Assembly: GCA_025084515.1 (NCBI GenBank)
Contig: JAJAGP010000758.1
Location: 1 to 64,000 of the forward strand
DNA length: 64,000 nt
Direction of reading: 5' to 3'
From: Ancistrus triradiatus
Taxonomy: Eukaryota; Chordata; Actinopteri; Siluriformes; Loricariidae
A program made the translations under genes and the position numbers. Positions 45,700-57,048 of this stretch are shown here, in pieces; within the stretch, counting starts at the first letter, position 1; every line of letters begins with the position of its first letter. The notes below the pieces were generated by a model. It made no database searches, was not told the DNA's origin, and saw only the letters and a list, made by a program, of their open reading frames with translations.

Positions 45700-46146
45700 A
45701 CTATGACGAAATGTATTACAGTTTTTGTGAATGTGAAAACAAAACATTAGTGTGAAAAACTGACCTATCACCCAGACACAAACATGCACGTGTGCACAAT
45801 TGTTAAGCTCAGATACACAGCATGACCTGCAGTGGGCTGGGTTTATGTGGATATGGCTGTCCTTCTGCTTGGTAAGAAAAATGTTGCATATGTGCAACCC
45901 TTTAGCTTACGTGTTCGAGTCACACTGGACACTTATAGCAGTTTAATTGTGTTCTCATTTGTCACGAACCATATTCACTGAGACAGCAAACTCTACAGCC
46001 CTCATACCATAGTCAGTTAACTAAACTAAGGAGACAAATTGCGATCTCAGTAAAACTGTCAGCAAACAAATATTAAATAAATGCAAACTGTATTTGAAGA
46101 AAAAATATACAGCCACATATCACCATATAACTTTCTTTTTTTTTTA
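45700..46146. other. no gene recognised
   Basis: Unassigned DNA. Confidence 0.5.
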
Positions 46147-46355
46147 ATATAGCGCTTTTTACAATGGAGCATTGTCTCAAAGCAACAGTACAATTTTAGT
46201 ACAAAATTATCTTCTATCATCTACAGCCAATCCCAAACTGAGCAAGCCTAGGGCGACAGTGGCAAGGAAAAACTCCGTAAGTGTTATGAGGAAGAAACCT
46301 TGGGGGGGACAAAGACTCAAAAAGGCACCCATCCTCCTTGGTTGGCATGGATAAA
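46147..46355 (-). mobile_element. L2-like LINE 3' tail, minus strand
   Basis: AGCGCTTTTTACAATGGAGC and ATTGTCTCAAAGCAAC are the reverse complement of the 6.2 kb tail. The copy continues through CCAATCCCAAACTGAGCAAG to GGGACAAAGACTCAAAAAGG. Confidence 0.85.
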
Positions 46356-46661
46356 TGTAAGAATTAAACTAATTTATCTAAACAAATACGTGTTATAGTG
46401 ATAGTGCAAAAAAAATGTAAAATATGCACATCAGCATTATGTAGTCTGATAAACAGAGGAGGAGGGAGAGAGTTACTGCCCTCTGGCATTTAAATGTAAC
46501 ATAGCTTTTAAACCATTGTCTATGAAAGTTAGTAATAAATAATACTTCTAAATTAATTCCTGATTAAAATTAATATAGATTTTACTCAAACACCTACGAA
46601 AAAAGAAATAGGGTGCTACACCACCTTAACTAGTATTCTCCGGTAGGCTAGAAGATAGAAA

Positions 46662-46856
46662 ATTACATTTACATTACATTTCCATGTATGTCATCTAGCA
46701 GACACACTTATCCAGAATGAGAGCTGATATACTGTATTCTTACAATGCTGGTTCTTGCTCAATGACCCAACAATGGCAGCTTGGCAGAGGTGGCATTTGA
46801 ACCCTGGTCAATAGCTCAGTACCTAAAACACTAGCCCACCCATGTCCCAAATTACA
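46662..46856 (+). repeat. dispersed teleost repeat, second copy
   Basis: ATTTACATTACATTTCC, TCATCTAGCAGACACACTTA, GCTCAATGACCCAACAATGG and CTAGCCCACCCATG match the repeat at 33853-34022. Confidence 0.75.
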
Positions 46857-48009
46857 CAAATAACCTAGAAAGAGTCTGGAAAGGTCTTTTCAGATAAACA
46901 AAAAGAAAAATATCTATTGTATTAAAAAAATTTAAAATAGCCCTATAAGTCACAGTCCTGGTGTGCTTGACCTGTGCCACCCACGATGCCACACTCGTCA
47001 GCTTGACATTGACCGGTGAGGCTGCTCATGCCACAATATTTTGACATGAAGTAGTACACAGAATGAAATTCAAAAATACACTAGCAGACAGGTGCCAGCT
47101 AACATGGTCATGTAAAATGGTCAAAAATACAATACCCATGACATTATGTGCCCTTAGCACATAGCTAACGGGCCAGATAATTAGCTTAGCTTTGTCACAT
47201 GTGAAAAGCTCCAGAGCATCACACATAGGTTTGTAACTGTGGAATTTAGATAGTAATGTCACCAAGCAGAAATAACAAAATGACAAAATATTAGCAGAAA
47301 CACTGATTGTCAATTGTCACACAGCCCAGCTGTTGATTAGATCTTTATGCACAAGACAAAAATTACATAATTCTTCAGGCTTGGTTGTAAATACAAAAAA
47401 TGTTGCTTGTGCAACATTACTTAAAAAACTAGAACCTGCCATCCAACAGGTTTAAGAGTTTACAAAATTGTTTTTTATTGCCATAGCACTAGCACAAGTT
47501 TTCAGTAATGAATCGTGTATTAAGAGTAATCTGATTTTTTTTTGTCATAACCTAGTGTAAAAATAGACTTCAGTGGCATCCTTAGATGGTATAATGATTC
47601 ATGAAGTAAAAAGGCTTGTTTCCTGGCATATTACTGATTACTGACATTATCAGTAGTTCCAACTGGAAAGCAGCATCCTAAGTAATCAGCATGTTGGAGC
47701 AATGTATGCACACTCCTTAGAAAAGGAGTGAATCAATCGGAAGGCAGCTTCCTGCTGACTGAATCTGAAGGAAATACTGCATATATCCCATACGAAAAAG
47801 CAATTCCATTCTGTTCAGTTCCCAAGTCTGTTCAGTGGAGCAGAGTGCCATATACATATTAACAAATAGGGTTTAGAAGTTGGTTTGATGGATGATATTT
47901 CTATAAATAAATAAGCTAGTTAATAACTATTAACTGTTTTTTTTAACATGTATATGAGTAATTTTAGTACATTTATTTTCATGTTTTCACTCTGCTTTTT
48001 CCTATACAC
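46857..48009. other. no gene recognised
   Basis: AT-rich intron-like DNA. I saw no exon. Confidence 0.5.
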
Positions 48010-48190
48010 TGTGCACACCTACCACCTTGTAGATGTAAAGTCAGAGACAGTAGCTCAACTGTTGTTGCATAGTTTGTCTTAGTCATTCTGTAATTATTAA
48101 TCAGTGCTCACAGGACGCTGCCTACAGGATGCTGGTGGCTGGAAATTTTTGGTTCAGCAGTGACACAGAGGTGTTTAAAACTCCAGCAGC
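48010..48190 (-). repeat. fragment of palindromic dispersed element, inverted
   Basis: CACCTTGTAGATGTAAAGTC, GACAGTAGCTCAACTGTTGT and CAGGATGCTGGTGGCTGG are the reverse complement of the centre of 43955-44535. Confidence 0.7.
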
Positions 48191-49797
48191 TCTGTGGTGT
48201 GTGTTTATGTATAAAATGTTATAATAATGTTTGTTAGTGAATAGTATGTGAATGTAGGACAATTACTGACAATAATGAAACATAATAATTTCCTGTAATA
48301 AGACTAATAGGAGTATTTAAAAACAGCAGACATTAATTTTCTTTGAAGCTTTGCTTAATTTATGGTCAAATGACAGCACAAGAACCAGAAATATAGCAGT
48401 CTCCACTTCAGGATATATAATCAAGTTACAATGGTTTGAGGACTGAATGTATGTGGACTAGTATGCCAAGTGGCAGAAGCATGAGAATGTGGAATGGTAA
48501 CTGCCTCAGACAGGACACAACAGGAAACAACACTGAACATACTAGAACTCAACCCCAAGCTCACATAAGAGAAGTGGGAACACATGGGAAAGACTCACTA
48601 AGATAGACGCGATCACAGTCAATCTATGTGAAAAGCACACAAAAGCACAACAGACAATGCATACTGAACTTAATTTGGTGACATGACACAAATAAAATAC
48701 TGTATTAATACTAATGGTAAAGAAAGAATCATATAAAATGCTACATTCCAGAATGATTTAACATGGGTATATCCTAAAAATTTGTTTTTGTGAATTTCAA
48801 ACATGATTTCAGACATGATTATACAAGAAAATCACTTCCTCCAGGCTTCCTCTGGGTACTTGGCAAAATGAGGCAAAACAGGTCCAAATCCTTGTTATGC
48901 TTTATTCAAAAAATAGTATCATAGCATCAAAGACATAACAACCATGTTTAATTCATACATGTTAAACATCCTTTTGTAAGCTAGTGACTAAAGTCAAGAT
49001 AATGAAGTGCGACGACCATGTCAAAAACTAGATGCCTGCTAAGGCTTCATCTTGGTTAAAATGCTGATAGTCAGGTAACCGTCTTCAAAGGATTTCGGTT
49101 CTGATTTGATCACTCTTTGGAGATTTATCAAAATGCTGTTTAACAGGTGTCAAGTCAGTTTTTAAAGAGCTACACCTACAGTACATACTGCTCCAGTGTT
49201 GATTAGAGTACAATACAAACGTGTGTAAAGGAAACCAACTATGCTTAAAATGTATTATACTGACTTTTTCAGTACAAGAAAAGGTTGCTGTACAAGAAAA
49301 AATGCGGAAATTACTGTCCATAGTAAACACTTGTATGCTACAGATACAATGGATGTAGATGCGGCTGAGAAAGTCCTGTAAATTTGTAAACGGAGCCATT
49401 CAGAATGACACACCTGAACCTGTTCAGAGTAATTCCTACCATTTATGTATTACTTTCTAAGCCATTACATAAAAATGAGAAACAGAGTTATGACTTACAA
49501 TTCAGTGAGCCTGAGAGAGGCAATATCAGTGCACATTAGGGAGAAAGCACTATTATTAATTACCAAACACATTCTGAGACTTGGATTCTGCATTACTCCA
49601 CAACCGCTGTGAGTGAGTTCAGAGCAATTACAGCAGCATGCTAAACTCCCTCACAGAAAGACAGAGACAGAGCAAACAAGAGACAGAGAGAGCAACCTGT
49701 TCAAAAACCAAATCCATCTTCTGAGTTAGGTCAAAAATAAGAGCAAACAGAACCACCATTGAAATGCACTACATCAGTGATACATAAGCATGACATT
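48191..49797. other. no gene recognised
   Basis: Intron-like DNA. The 104-codon minus-strand frame at 49085-49399 has no domain and is judged random. Confidence 0.5.
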
Positions 49798-49856
49798 TAT
49801 ATATATATATATATACATATACATTTATATACATATATATACATGTGTGTGTATAT

Positions 49857-50205
49857 CAGTGTTCAAAAGAACGCGTTCATTGAACACGCTCATTTTTTCG
49901 TGAACGTTGAACTGAACGCAACACATTTTTTAATAAAGAACTTGAATTTGAATTAGTTCACATTATGTGTCATGAACGGCAGACATCACTGTAAATGAAC
50001 GTTGGAAATTAGTTTCCATTGAAAAAAAAACTGAGTGAACATCGTTTTCTCTTTTGAAATGCCAACGAGAGAAAGTTCTCCCTCCTGTATTCTCACTGGT
50101 GCCGCTTAAATCATGTATCACCAGACAGAAATGGTTTTGACATGTGTGCGCAATGCATTGCGGGCAACATAGTGTCCGGCTGAGAATAGTTAACATACTG
50201 GTTAG
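49857..50205. mobile_element. possible hAT-like non-autonomous element
   Basis: Starts CAGTGTTCAAAAGAACGCG with repeated GAACGCGTTCA/TGAACG motifs in both orientations, in the style of teleost hAT termini. The right edge and an 8-bp target duplication were not established. An imperfect TA repeat (49798-49856) lies directly upstream. Confidence 0.35.
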
Positions 50206-50208
50206 TTA

Positions 50209-50236
50209 ATTAACATGTTATTAATAACATGTTAAT
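50209..50236. repeat. 28-bp perfect palindrome
   Basis: Centred on ATTAAT; the core AACATGTTATTAATAACATG extends to perfect symmetry over 28 bases. Confidence 0.9.
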
Positions 50237-50378
50237 AACATCACGACGTTACCCGTGATGAATTGCAGCAGAGCGGGGTAGGCATAGCAACGCCGCGTGC
50301 ACAATTGCAGTGTCATGAGCAAATGTCTACAATGAGCAGTTTCAAAGAACGTATAGTGATTTCTAGCTTGTAGTGTGA

Positions 50379-50558
50379 AAAAGCGCAGGGAGGGGAAGAG
50401 AGCAAAAAAAAAGGAGAAGGAAAGGAACGGGGAAAGAGGAAGAAGGAAAAAGGGGGAAAGGGGAAATGGAAAGGGGCACAATGGGAGCAGGGAGGAACGG
50501 AACGAGGGGGGGGGTGGAGGATAAGAGGGCAGAAAAGCGGGGAACGGGAACAAACAGG

Positions 50559-50616
<58 letters not shown>

Positions 50617-50681
50617 CACACACAGGGAGAGAGGGGGAAGAGAGAGAGACGGAGAGAGGGAGAGAGAGAGAGAAGAGAGAC

Positions 50682-50725
<44 letters not shown>

Positions 50726-50807
50726 CGGAGAAGAGAGAGATTATATATAGATATATATATATATATATACCGTATAGATTGAGATAGCTATAGAGAGATA
50801 GAAGAGA

Positions 50808-50852
<45 letters not shown>

Positions 50853-50876
50853 TACATGTATATATATATATATTGT
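50379..50876 (+). repeat. polypurine tract with (GA)n and (TA)n runs
   Basis: About 360 bp that are almost only A and G on the plus strand, including (GA) runs at 50561-50613 and 50686-50721. They are followed by (TA)-type repeats at 50741-50769 and 50810-50873. Open frames over this tract encode Ser/Leu or Arg/Glu dipeptide runs and are not genes. Confidence 0.9.
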
Positions 50877-51828
50877 AAACCATGGTGGAAAACAAGCAAG
50901 ATTTCTGGCTCTCACAGACCTGTAACTTCTTCTTTAATAAGCTCTTCTGTCCTTCACCCGTTACCTGTATTAATGGAATCTGTTTGACCGTGTTATCTGT
51001 ATAAAAGACACCTGTCCACAACCTCAGTACCTCAGCTGCCGTCGGTAACACACTACGCCGAGAAGGACTCAGATCCTGCAGTGCCAGGCGTGTCCCCCTG
51101 CTTAAGCCAGTACATGTCCAGGCACTTCTGAAGTTTGCCAGAGAGCATATGGATGATCCAGAAGAGTACTGGGAGAATATCATGTGGCCAGATGAAACCA
51201 AAATATAACTTTTTGGTAAAAACTGAACTCGTCGTGTTTGGAGGAAGAAGAATGCTGAAGAATGTTTCCCAAGAACACCATACCTACTGTGAAGCATGGG
51301 AGTGGAAACATCATGCTTTGGGGCTGTTTTTCTGCAAAGGGAACAGGACGACTGATCCGTGTTAAGGGAAGAATGAACAGGGCCATGTATTGTGAGATTT
51401 TAAGCCAGCATGACAATGATCTCAAACACACCACTCGGTAAATGAAGGAGTGGCTCCATAAAAAGCATTTCAAGGTCCTGGAGTGGCCTAGCCAGTCTTC
51501 AGACCTCAACCCCATTTAAAATTTGTGGAGGTAGTTGAAAGTCCGCGTTGCCCAGCGACAGCCCAACAATATCACTGGTCTAGAGGAGATCTGCATGGAG
51601 GATTGGGCCAAAATACCAGTTTGACCTCTGTCATTGCCAACAAAGGTTACGTTACAAAGTATTGAGCTGAACTTTTGTTATTGATCAAATTTTCCACCAT
51701 AATTTACAATTCAATTCTTTAAAAATCCTACAATGTGATATCCTGGATTTTTTTCCTCATTTTGTCTCTCATAGTTGAAGTGTACCTATGATGAAAATTA
51801 CAGACCTCTCTCATCTTTCTAAGTAGGA
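50877..51828 (+). mobile_element. Tc1 family 2, plus-strand copy lacking the DNA-binding half
   Basis: Begins at the subterminal GTGGAAAACAAGCAAGATTT, continues to ACCTCAGTACCTCAG, then jumps to GGTAACACACTACGCCGAGA. This skips about 330 bp with the start codon and helix-turn-helix region. The catalytic part follows, broken by stops: ATGTGGCCAGATGAAACCAA (first Asp), CATGACAATGATCTCAAACA (second Asp) and CTCAACCCCATTTAAAATTT, where the Glu codon region has become a stop. The right inverted repeat runs to ATTACAGACCTCTCTCATC. The outermost left terminus is lost beside the TA repeat. Confidence 0.85.
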
Positions 51829-51829
51829 A

Positions 51830-52622
51830 AAAATATGGTGGAAAATTAGCATTTGGTAAATGACAAAAGTTCAGCTCAATACTTTGTAAGACAACCTTTG
51901 TTAGCAATCTTCCACTGCAGAATCTGAGTCCTTTTCGGCGTAGTATGTTACTGATGGTAGCCTTTCTTACTTTGGTCCCAGCTCTCTGCAGGTCATTCAT
52001 CAGGTCCCTCCGTGTAGTTTTGGAATTTTTGCTCAGCGTTGTAATGATTATTTTGACCTCACGGGATGAGATCTTGCGTCCCCACATCGAGGGAGATTAT
52101 CAATTGTCTTGTATGTCTTCCATTTTCATACAATTTTTCCCACAGTTGATTTATGCACAACAACCTGCTTGCCGATTGTAGATTCACTCTTCCCAGCCTG
52201 GTGCAGGTGTACAATTTTTTTACTGGTGTCCTTCGGCAGCTCTTTGGTCTTGGCCATGGTTGAGTTTGGAGTCTGACTGTTCGAGGCTGTGAACAGTTGT
52301 CTTTTATACAGATAACGAGGTCAAACAGCTGCCATTAATACAGATAATGGATGGAGGACAGAAGAGCCTCTTTAAGAAAAAGTTACAGGTCTGTGAGAGC
52401 CAGAAATCTTGCTTGTTTTTGGGTGACCAAATACTTACTTTCCACCATGATTTACAATGAAATTCTTTAAAAATTCTACAATGTGATTTCCTGGATTTTT
52501 TTGCTCATTTTGTCTCTCATAGTTGAAGTGTACCTATCATGAAAATTACAGACCTCTCTCATCTTTTGAAATAGGAGAACGAGCACAATCAGTGGCTGAC
52601 TAAATACTTTTTTGCCCGACTG
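51830..52622 (-). mobile_element. Tc1 family 2, minus-strand copy lacking the catalytic half
   Basis: On the minus strand the element starts at 52622 (CAGTCGGGCAAAAAAGTATT) next to TA. It codes from the ATG at about 52258 for a start like MAKTKELPKDTSKKIVHLHQ, the paired helix-turn-helix domain. Then comes a section with RKISSREVKIIITTLSKNSK in 52087-51900. The coding sequence then jumps from the TISNILRRKGL region to the last codons of the gene, deleting the DDE domain. It joins tail to tail with the plus-strand copy ending at 51828. Confidence 0.85.
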
Positions 52623-52630
52623 TATATATA

Positions 52631-53055
52631 CAGTGGTACTTGAAAGTTTGTGAACCTTTTAGAATTGTCTATATTTCTGCATAAATATTACCTAAAACAT
52701 CATCAGTTTTTCACACAAGTCCTAAACATAGATAAAGAGAACCCAGTTAAACAAATGAGACAAAAATATTACACATTAGTGAGTGGCAAAAGTATTTGAA
52801 CCTCTAGGATTAGCACTTACCTGGATCATTGAGCATGCATCAAGACGTCTAGGATTAGCAGTTAATTTGAAGCTGAAATTAGATTTAGGTGTTCTCAATC
52901 AATGAGATTACAATCAGGTGTGAGTGGGCACCATGTTTTATTTAAAAAATACGGATCTATCAAAGTCTGCTCTTCACAACACATGTTTGTGGAAGTGTAT
53001 CATGGGACGAACAAAGGAGATTTCAGATTACCTCAGAAAAAGAGTTATACATATA
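52631..53055 (+). mobile_element. Tc1 family 1, left-end fragment with transposase start
   Basis: Starts CAGTGGTACTTGAAAGTTTG after TA (52629-52630). The left inverted repeat is shortened, and a CTAGGATTAGCA phrase is duplicated around 52803-52865. The transposase start codon at 53004 reads MGRTKEISDYLRKRV, then the copy ends near 53055. No catalytic region remains. Confidence 0.85.
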
Positions 53056-53431
53056 CATATACATGCAGTTTTCTGCATGTAAATATTTTATATTTACAAT
53101 ACAGTAGCATAAAAATGGCTGTAACTATGGTAATGTCCGGTCAATGATCATTTTGATTAACAACCTGCAATTAGAAAGTAATGCAGTCATTAAGAGGTGC
53201 ATACCTGTACTACACAAAGACACAACTTCAGGTCACTCTGACCAAAGCAGTAGCATTATTGATTTGCGTGTCAAATTTTCATTTCATTTCATTTTGCTTG
53301 CAAATTGTATTCGCTTGCAAAATGTATTCTCCCCAAAACTAGGCGGTGCTAAATTGCTTGTCACAGCAAACTGCCTTGTAATGAAGGTGATTTTGTGAAA
53401 TTTCTAGTCTGTTGTGACCATGGATTAATAC
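53056..53431. other. no gene recognised
   Basis: Unassigned AT-rich DNA between two transposon relics. Confidence 0.5.
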
Positions 53432-54121
53432 TAGCGATGCACTCATCGATCTGCGGTTTTCAGTGTGATCAGCTGTGACCAGTGTCGGCCAATCAGTCTC
53501 ATATTACCAATTCTGTTATGGTCACATTTAGCCACATGTGCACTGCACAAAAGTGACAGCGGCACAAACACAGCCACAAAAGAAAAGCACACTGCTTTCA
53601 CTAACAATAATTCACAATTCAATTACACTTTAAACACAGTTCCAGCTTTAAACTGTGTTTTAAGAGACAGAGTGGTGCTGATGCATGCTGATGACGAAGT
53701 GTTAGTTGTGCTTCAATTCTACTACATAATACACTAAATACTCTCGTCTTGAATAGCACAGTACTAGTGAGGGAGCAGTCATATACTGTTAATTTGGTTA
53801 CAGCCATGTCTTTAGGGTTTTAGTTCTGCACATTAAGTGAGTGCTGTTTGCAGTATGCATGAAGAAAGTAAGCCATTGAGGAACAACTCCAAAAACACTC
53901 AGAACAACAATAAGACATTTAAAATGGCATCACCTTGCTGAATATGTGGACTTTGACAAAGCTAAAGATAGCTCTGCTGAGAGTGAAGACACAAGACAGC
54001 AGCTGCTGCTATCTTTATTTAGCAGTGAAGAAGCTTCCTTTAAAAGAAAGTTGAACAAAAATTATCTGTATGCTGTCATTTATAACTCTCTGCAAAGGAA
54101 ACTGCAATCGATGCATCTCTA
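53432..54121. mobile_element. hAT-like element, internally deleted
   Basis: The left end TAGCGATGCACTCATCGAT and the right end, on the minus strand TAGAGATGCATCGAT, are inverted repeats of the AGGGATGCACCGAT kind found in hAT transposons. Flanking octamers ATTAATAC (53424-53431) and CTAAATAC (54122-54129) agree at 6 of 8 positions, fitting an aged 8-bp duplication. At 690 bp the full transposase cannot fit. A short plus-strand remnant around 53930-54110 may be transposase-derived. Confidence 0.6.
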
Positions 54122-55362
54122 CTAAATACACAAGTCAACCATCAAAGGGGCCCAAGTTGGGGTTCTGGCTGTGACATGATTCCTTGTGTCTGAGGGAGGG
54201 GAGACCACTTTAGGGATTATTATCATCAAAAACTGGGATGAAGAGTTAAAAAAAATCTTGACTGACTAACAGTGGCAAAAAAAATAATTTAAAAACTGTG
54301 TAAAAAGTTGTAACTGTGAAAAAGTTCACAGCAGCTTCTACTCTGTTAGACCGACGGGACTCTATTACTGAAAAGACTAGAGTGGTATATAAACAGAGAG
54401 ATTTAAAAGAAGATGTGGTGTATACACTTACTGATCACTTTATTAGGTATGTAATTAGCAACTGCTTAGTCAAGCAATCATCAAGTTATTATTAAGCCAC
54501 TAGTATCCTATAGTCATCAACTGACACTGGTAACTGACTAGAAGAATCAACACATGCTGTTCATAGAATAATAACAGTTTCTAGATAGACGTATAAACTC
54601 TATTAACAATGTTGGAGTGAATAATAATTAGACTGTATGTTAACACTGTGCTAACCCAGTAACACTGTTAGCATGATGTACTCATACCCACACAACATAA
54701 ACTACCATGTTAGTGATGCTGCACTATAATGATCAGACCTTATTAGTGTAGATTTTACACAAATACAATAACAGAGACATGGAGGCTGCACATGAAATTT
54801 CTAAGCACTTCCTTTCTAAGAAAATTCCTACCGGCTTCTCGGCATAGTCAAAACCCTATCTACTTTTAATTATATAATCTTGTGGTGTCAGTGACTGACT
54901 GTCTGGTTCTCATGGCCTGTAATATGTGTACAGTGTGGAACTTCATCTCTCTGTTTATACTGTCTGAGACCTCTAGTCAAAACACTTGTTGGACACTTGT
55001 AGAACGACTCATAATGTAGCAGGCTAATGAGGCAGAACACCACTACCTGAAAATCAGTCAGAGTGCTGACTGTCATGGGCTTTCCTCCACAGTCTAATTA
55101 CTTAAATCCTATTGAGCGCTTATAGGGACACTTTAAGATACAGAAAGAGAGTTCATGCCAGCTCGAATGTCATTACAGCAAAAAAGTGGGGAACACGAAC
55201 TACTAAGAAATTCTCAAATTTATGTAATTACTTTTTTCAAATATTCAACTTCTCAATCAAAGTGTTAAGCTGATTATATACTTTGTAATAACAAACACTG
55301 TTTTCAAGAAATAAAAAGCATTTTCACTACTGGTCTCAAAGTTTTGACCCTCACTGACAATG
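54122..55362. other. no gene recognised; one Tc1-like tip
   Basis: Unassigned DNA. CACTTACTGATCACTTTATT at 54426 looks like the outer tip of the Tc1-like family 5 (see 43205-43870), isolated from any element body. Confidence 0.45.
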
Positions 55363-55575
55363 CATGCACAATTTTCACATTTTGTTATGTTGCGGACTTG
55401 CGCTAAAATAAAACAAAATTAAAATTGTCCCCCATCATTCGGCATTCAATTACCCATAATGAGAACAGAATTTTAGAAAATTTTGCAAATTTATTAAAAA
55501 GGACAAACTAAAATTTCACTTGGATGTAAGTATTCAGACTCTTTGATATGACACTTGAAACTTTATATCAAACCA
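55363..55575. mobile_element. Tc1/mariner family 3 terminal fragment
   Basis: TTTTCACATTTTGTTATGTTG, CCCATAATGAGAACAGAATTT, TGCAAATTTATTAAAAAGGA and AAGTATTCAGACTCTTTGAT are the subterminal sequences of the salmonid-type Tc1 family. Only this end is present, without transposase. Confidence 0.75.
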
Positions 55576-55769
55576 GATAATCTTTTTTCTCACAGGTATA
55601 TAGCATATAGGTATATAGCTATCTAGATAGATATAGATGCATTTATTAGTAGGTGTTTGGCATTTGTGTGCCCTATAATTGTTGCCCTTCATCAGATCTG
55701 GAGGCACACAGAGAGCTGCCCTCTCCCCCACCTGTGTGTTAATGAACTAACACAGCCAGAAATGTATGC

Positions 55770-55771
<2 letters not shown>

Positions 55772-55838
<67 letters not shown>
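55772..55838 (+). repeat. (AC)n microsatellite
   Basis: About 33 AC dinucleotides, continuing into a GCATGCACGCAC-type degenerate end. Confidence 0.95.
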
Positions 55839-55841
<3 letters not shown>

Positions 55842-56576
55842 TGCACGCACAGGCTTCTTTCTCTCATTGTAGCTCTCCCTGCCGCTCCTGCACTAATGTC
55901 TCTATTTAAAGGCACTATTCTATAATCTCTCAGTAATTTGGACCCCTTGTCTTTTGTATTATTATCTCATTAATGCCAATCTCTACTTACATCTTTATGC
56001 AGCTTCTTTCATTCCCCATCAGCATTTCATTGTCAGATGATGATTTGTTTTTGTTTCCCCTATTTGGTGGCCTATATAAAGCAGCAATGAGCCTATGTTT
56101 TATGCTGATCACAGCAAGACATGTGACCCATGCATGTGCCATATGGCTGTCTTGTTAATAACATGTCTTCTTGTTACCAAGGTTCAACTACATTAGTTAT
56201 TCCTGCCATTTTTAATATGAAGCCTAATGCAACATGAAACATTTTTATGGCTCTGGCTTCTATCATGGCAGCACTAAGGTAAACAAAGACAATAAAATGG
56301 CAGATTTAAGGTTCAGTCAGGATGTATATTACGATAAGTCGATATTGAGCTTGGATATGTTTTATTTTTAAATAAAGCCTTGACCTCTGAAACATTCCCA
56401 AACTACGACCATTTAATTTACAGTGCAAGTGTACCTTCCATTTTGGCATTTTGGTATAAGTAATGAGTAAAGTGTGAAATGTGCAAAAGGGGATTCAAAT
56501 GTTTTGTTCAAACCTAACATAAATTAACCAGCTTCAAATGGATGCTCTGTAGCTTAATGTGTATGTTTAAAAGACA
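55839..56576. other. no gene recognised
   Basis: Unassigned DNA. Confidence 0.5.
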
Positions 56577-57048
56577 GTCAAGTCAAGTCTTTATTTATAT
56601 AAATTTACAGGTAGTCCTCGACTTACGACGCAGATCCGTTCCTAGGTGGTGTCGTAAACCGATTTTCGGTGTAAGTCGGAACATACGTACATACTGTACG
56701 TAAATAACATACTGTAAGCACTTATCCTATCCTAACACCTATCCTAACACAGTAATTATCAAAAAACGAGCCGCGTAACCGTGTATTCTTCTGCACACCA
56801 AACACGAAGTTCGCGTTATGACGTTTACGACGCAAAACCACTTAAGTGCGAAACAAGGCTTTATACAGTAAATGGAAGATGTGTTGTAACCACGAAACGT
56901 CGTAACTCGAGACCATCGTAACCTGAGGACTACCTGTATTTATATAGCGCTTTTTACAATGGAGCATTGTCTCAAAGCAACTTTACAATTTTAGATTATC
57001 TTCTAATATCTACTGCCAGTCCCAAACTGAGCAAGCCTAGGGTGCCAG
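56577..57048 (-). mobile_element. L2-like LINE 3' tail, minus strand, interrupted
   Basis: CAAGTCAAGTCTTTATTTAT at 56579 and AGCGCTTTTTACAATGGAGC at 56946 are the two halves of the common tail, in reverse complement, separated by a 328-bp pogo-like insertion. The copy continues to GAGCAAGCCTAGGGTGCC near 57048. Confidence 0.85.
56608..56935. mobile_element. pogo/Tigger-like MITE inside the LINE tail
   Basis: Terminal inverted repeats begin CAGGTAGTCCTC at both ends, followed by CGACTTACGACG on the left and related TTACGA phrases on the right. TA is present on both sides (56606-56607 and 56936-56937). Internal GTCGTAAACCGATTTTCGG and TAAGTCGGAACATACG phrases are typical of Tigger-like subterminal repeats. 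It is 328 bp with no coding capacity. The empty-site structure is visible because the host tail is known from four other copies. Confidence 0.85.

Noticed and set aside
46965..47025. A short CpG-containing block considered as an exon
   Set aside because: Neither strand gives a recognisable peptide with splice sites.
50221..50915. A 200-codon minus-strand frame rich in Ser, Leu, Tyr and Ile
   Set aside because: It is the translation of GA and TA microsatellites, with no domain or start context.
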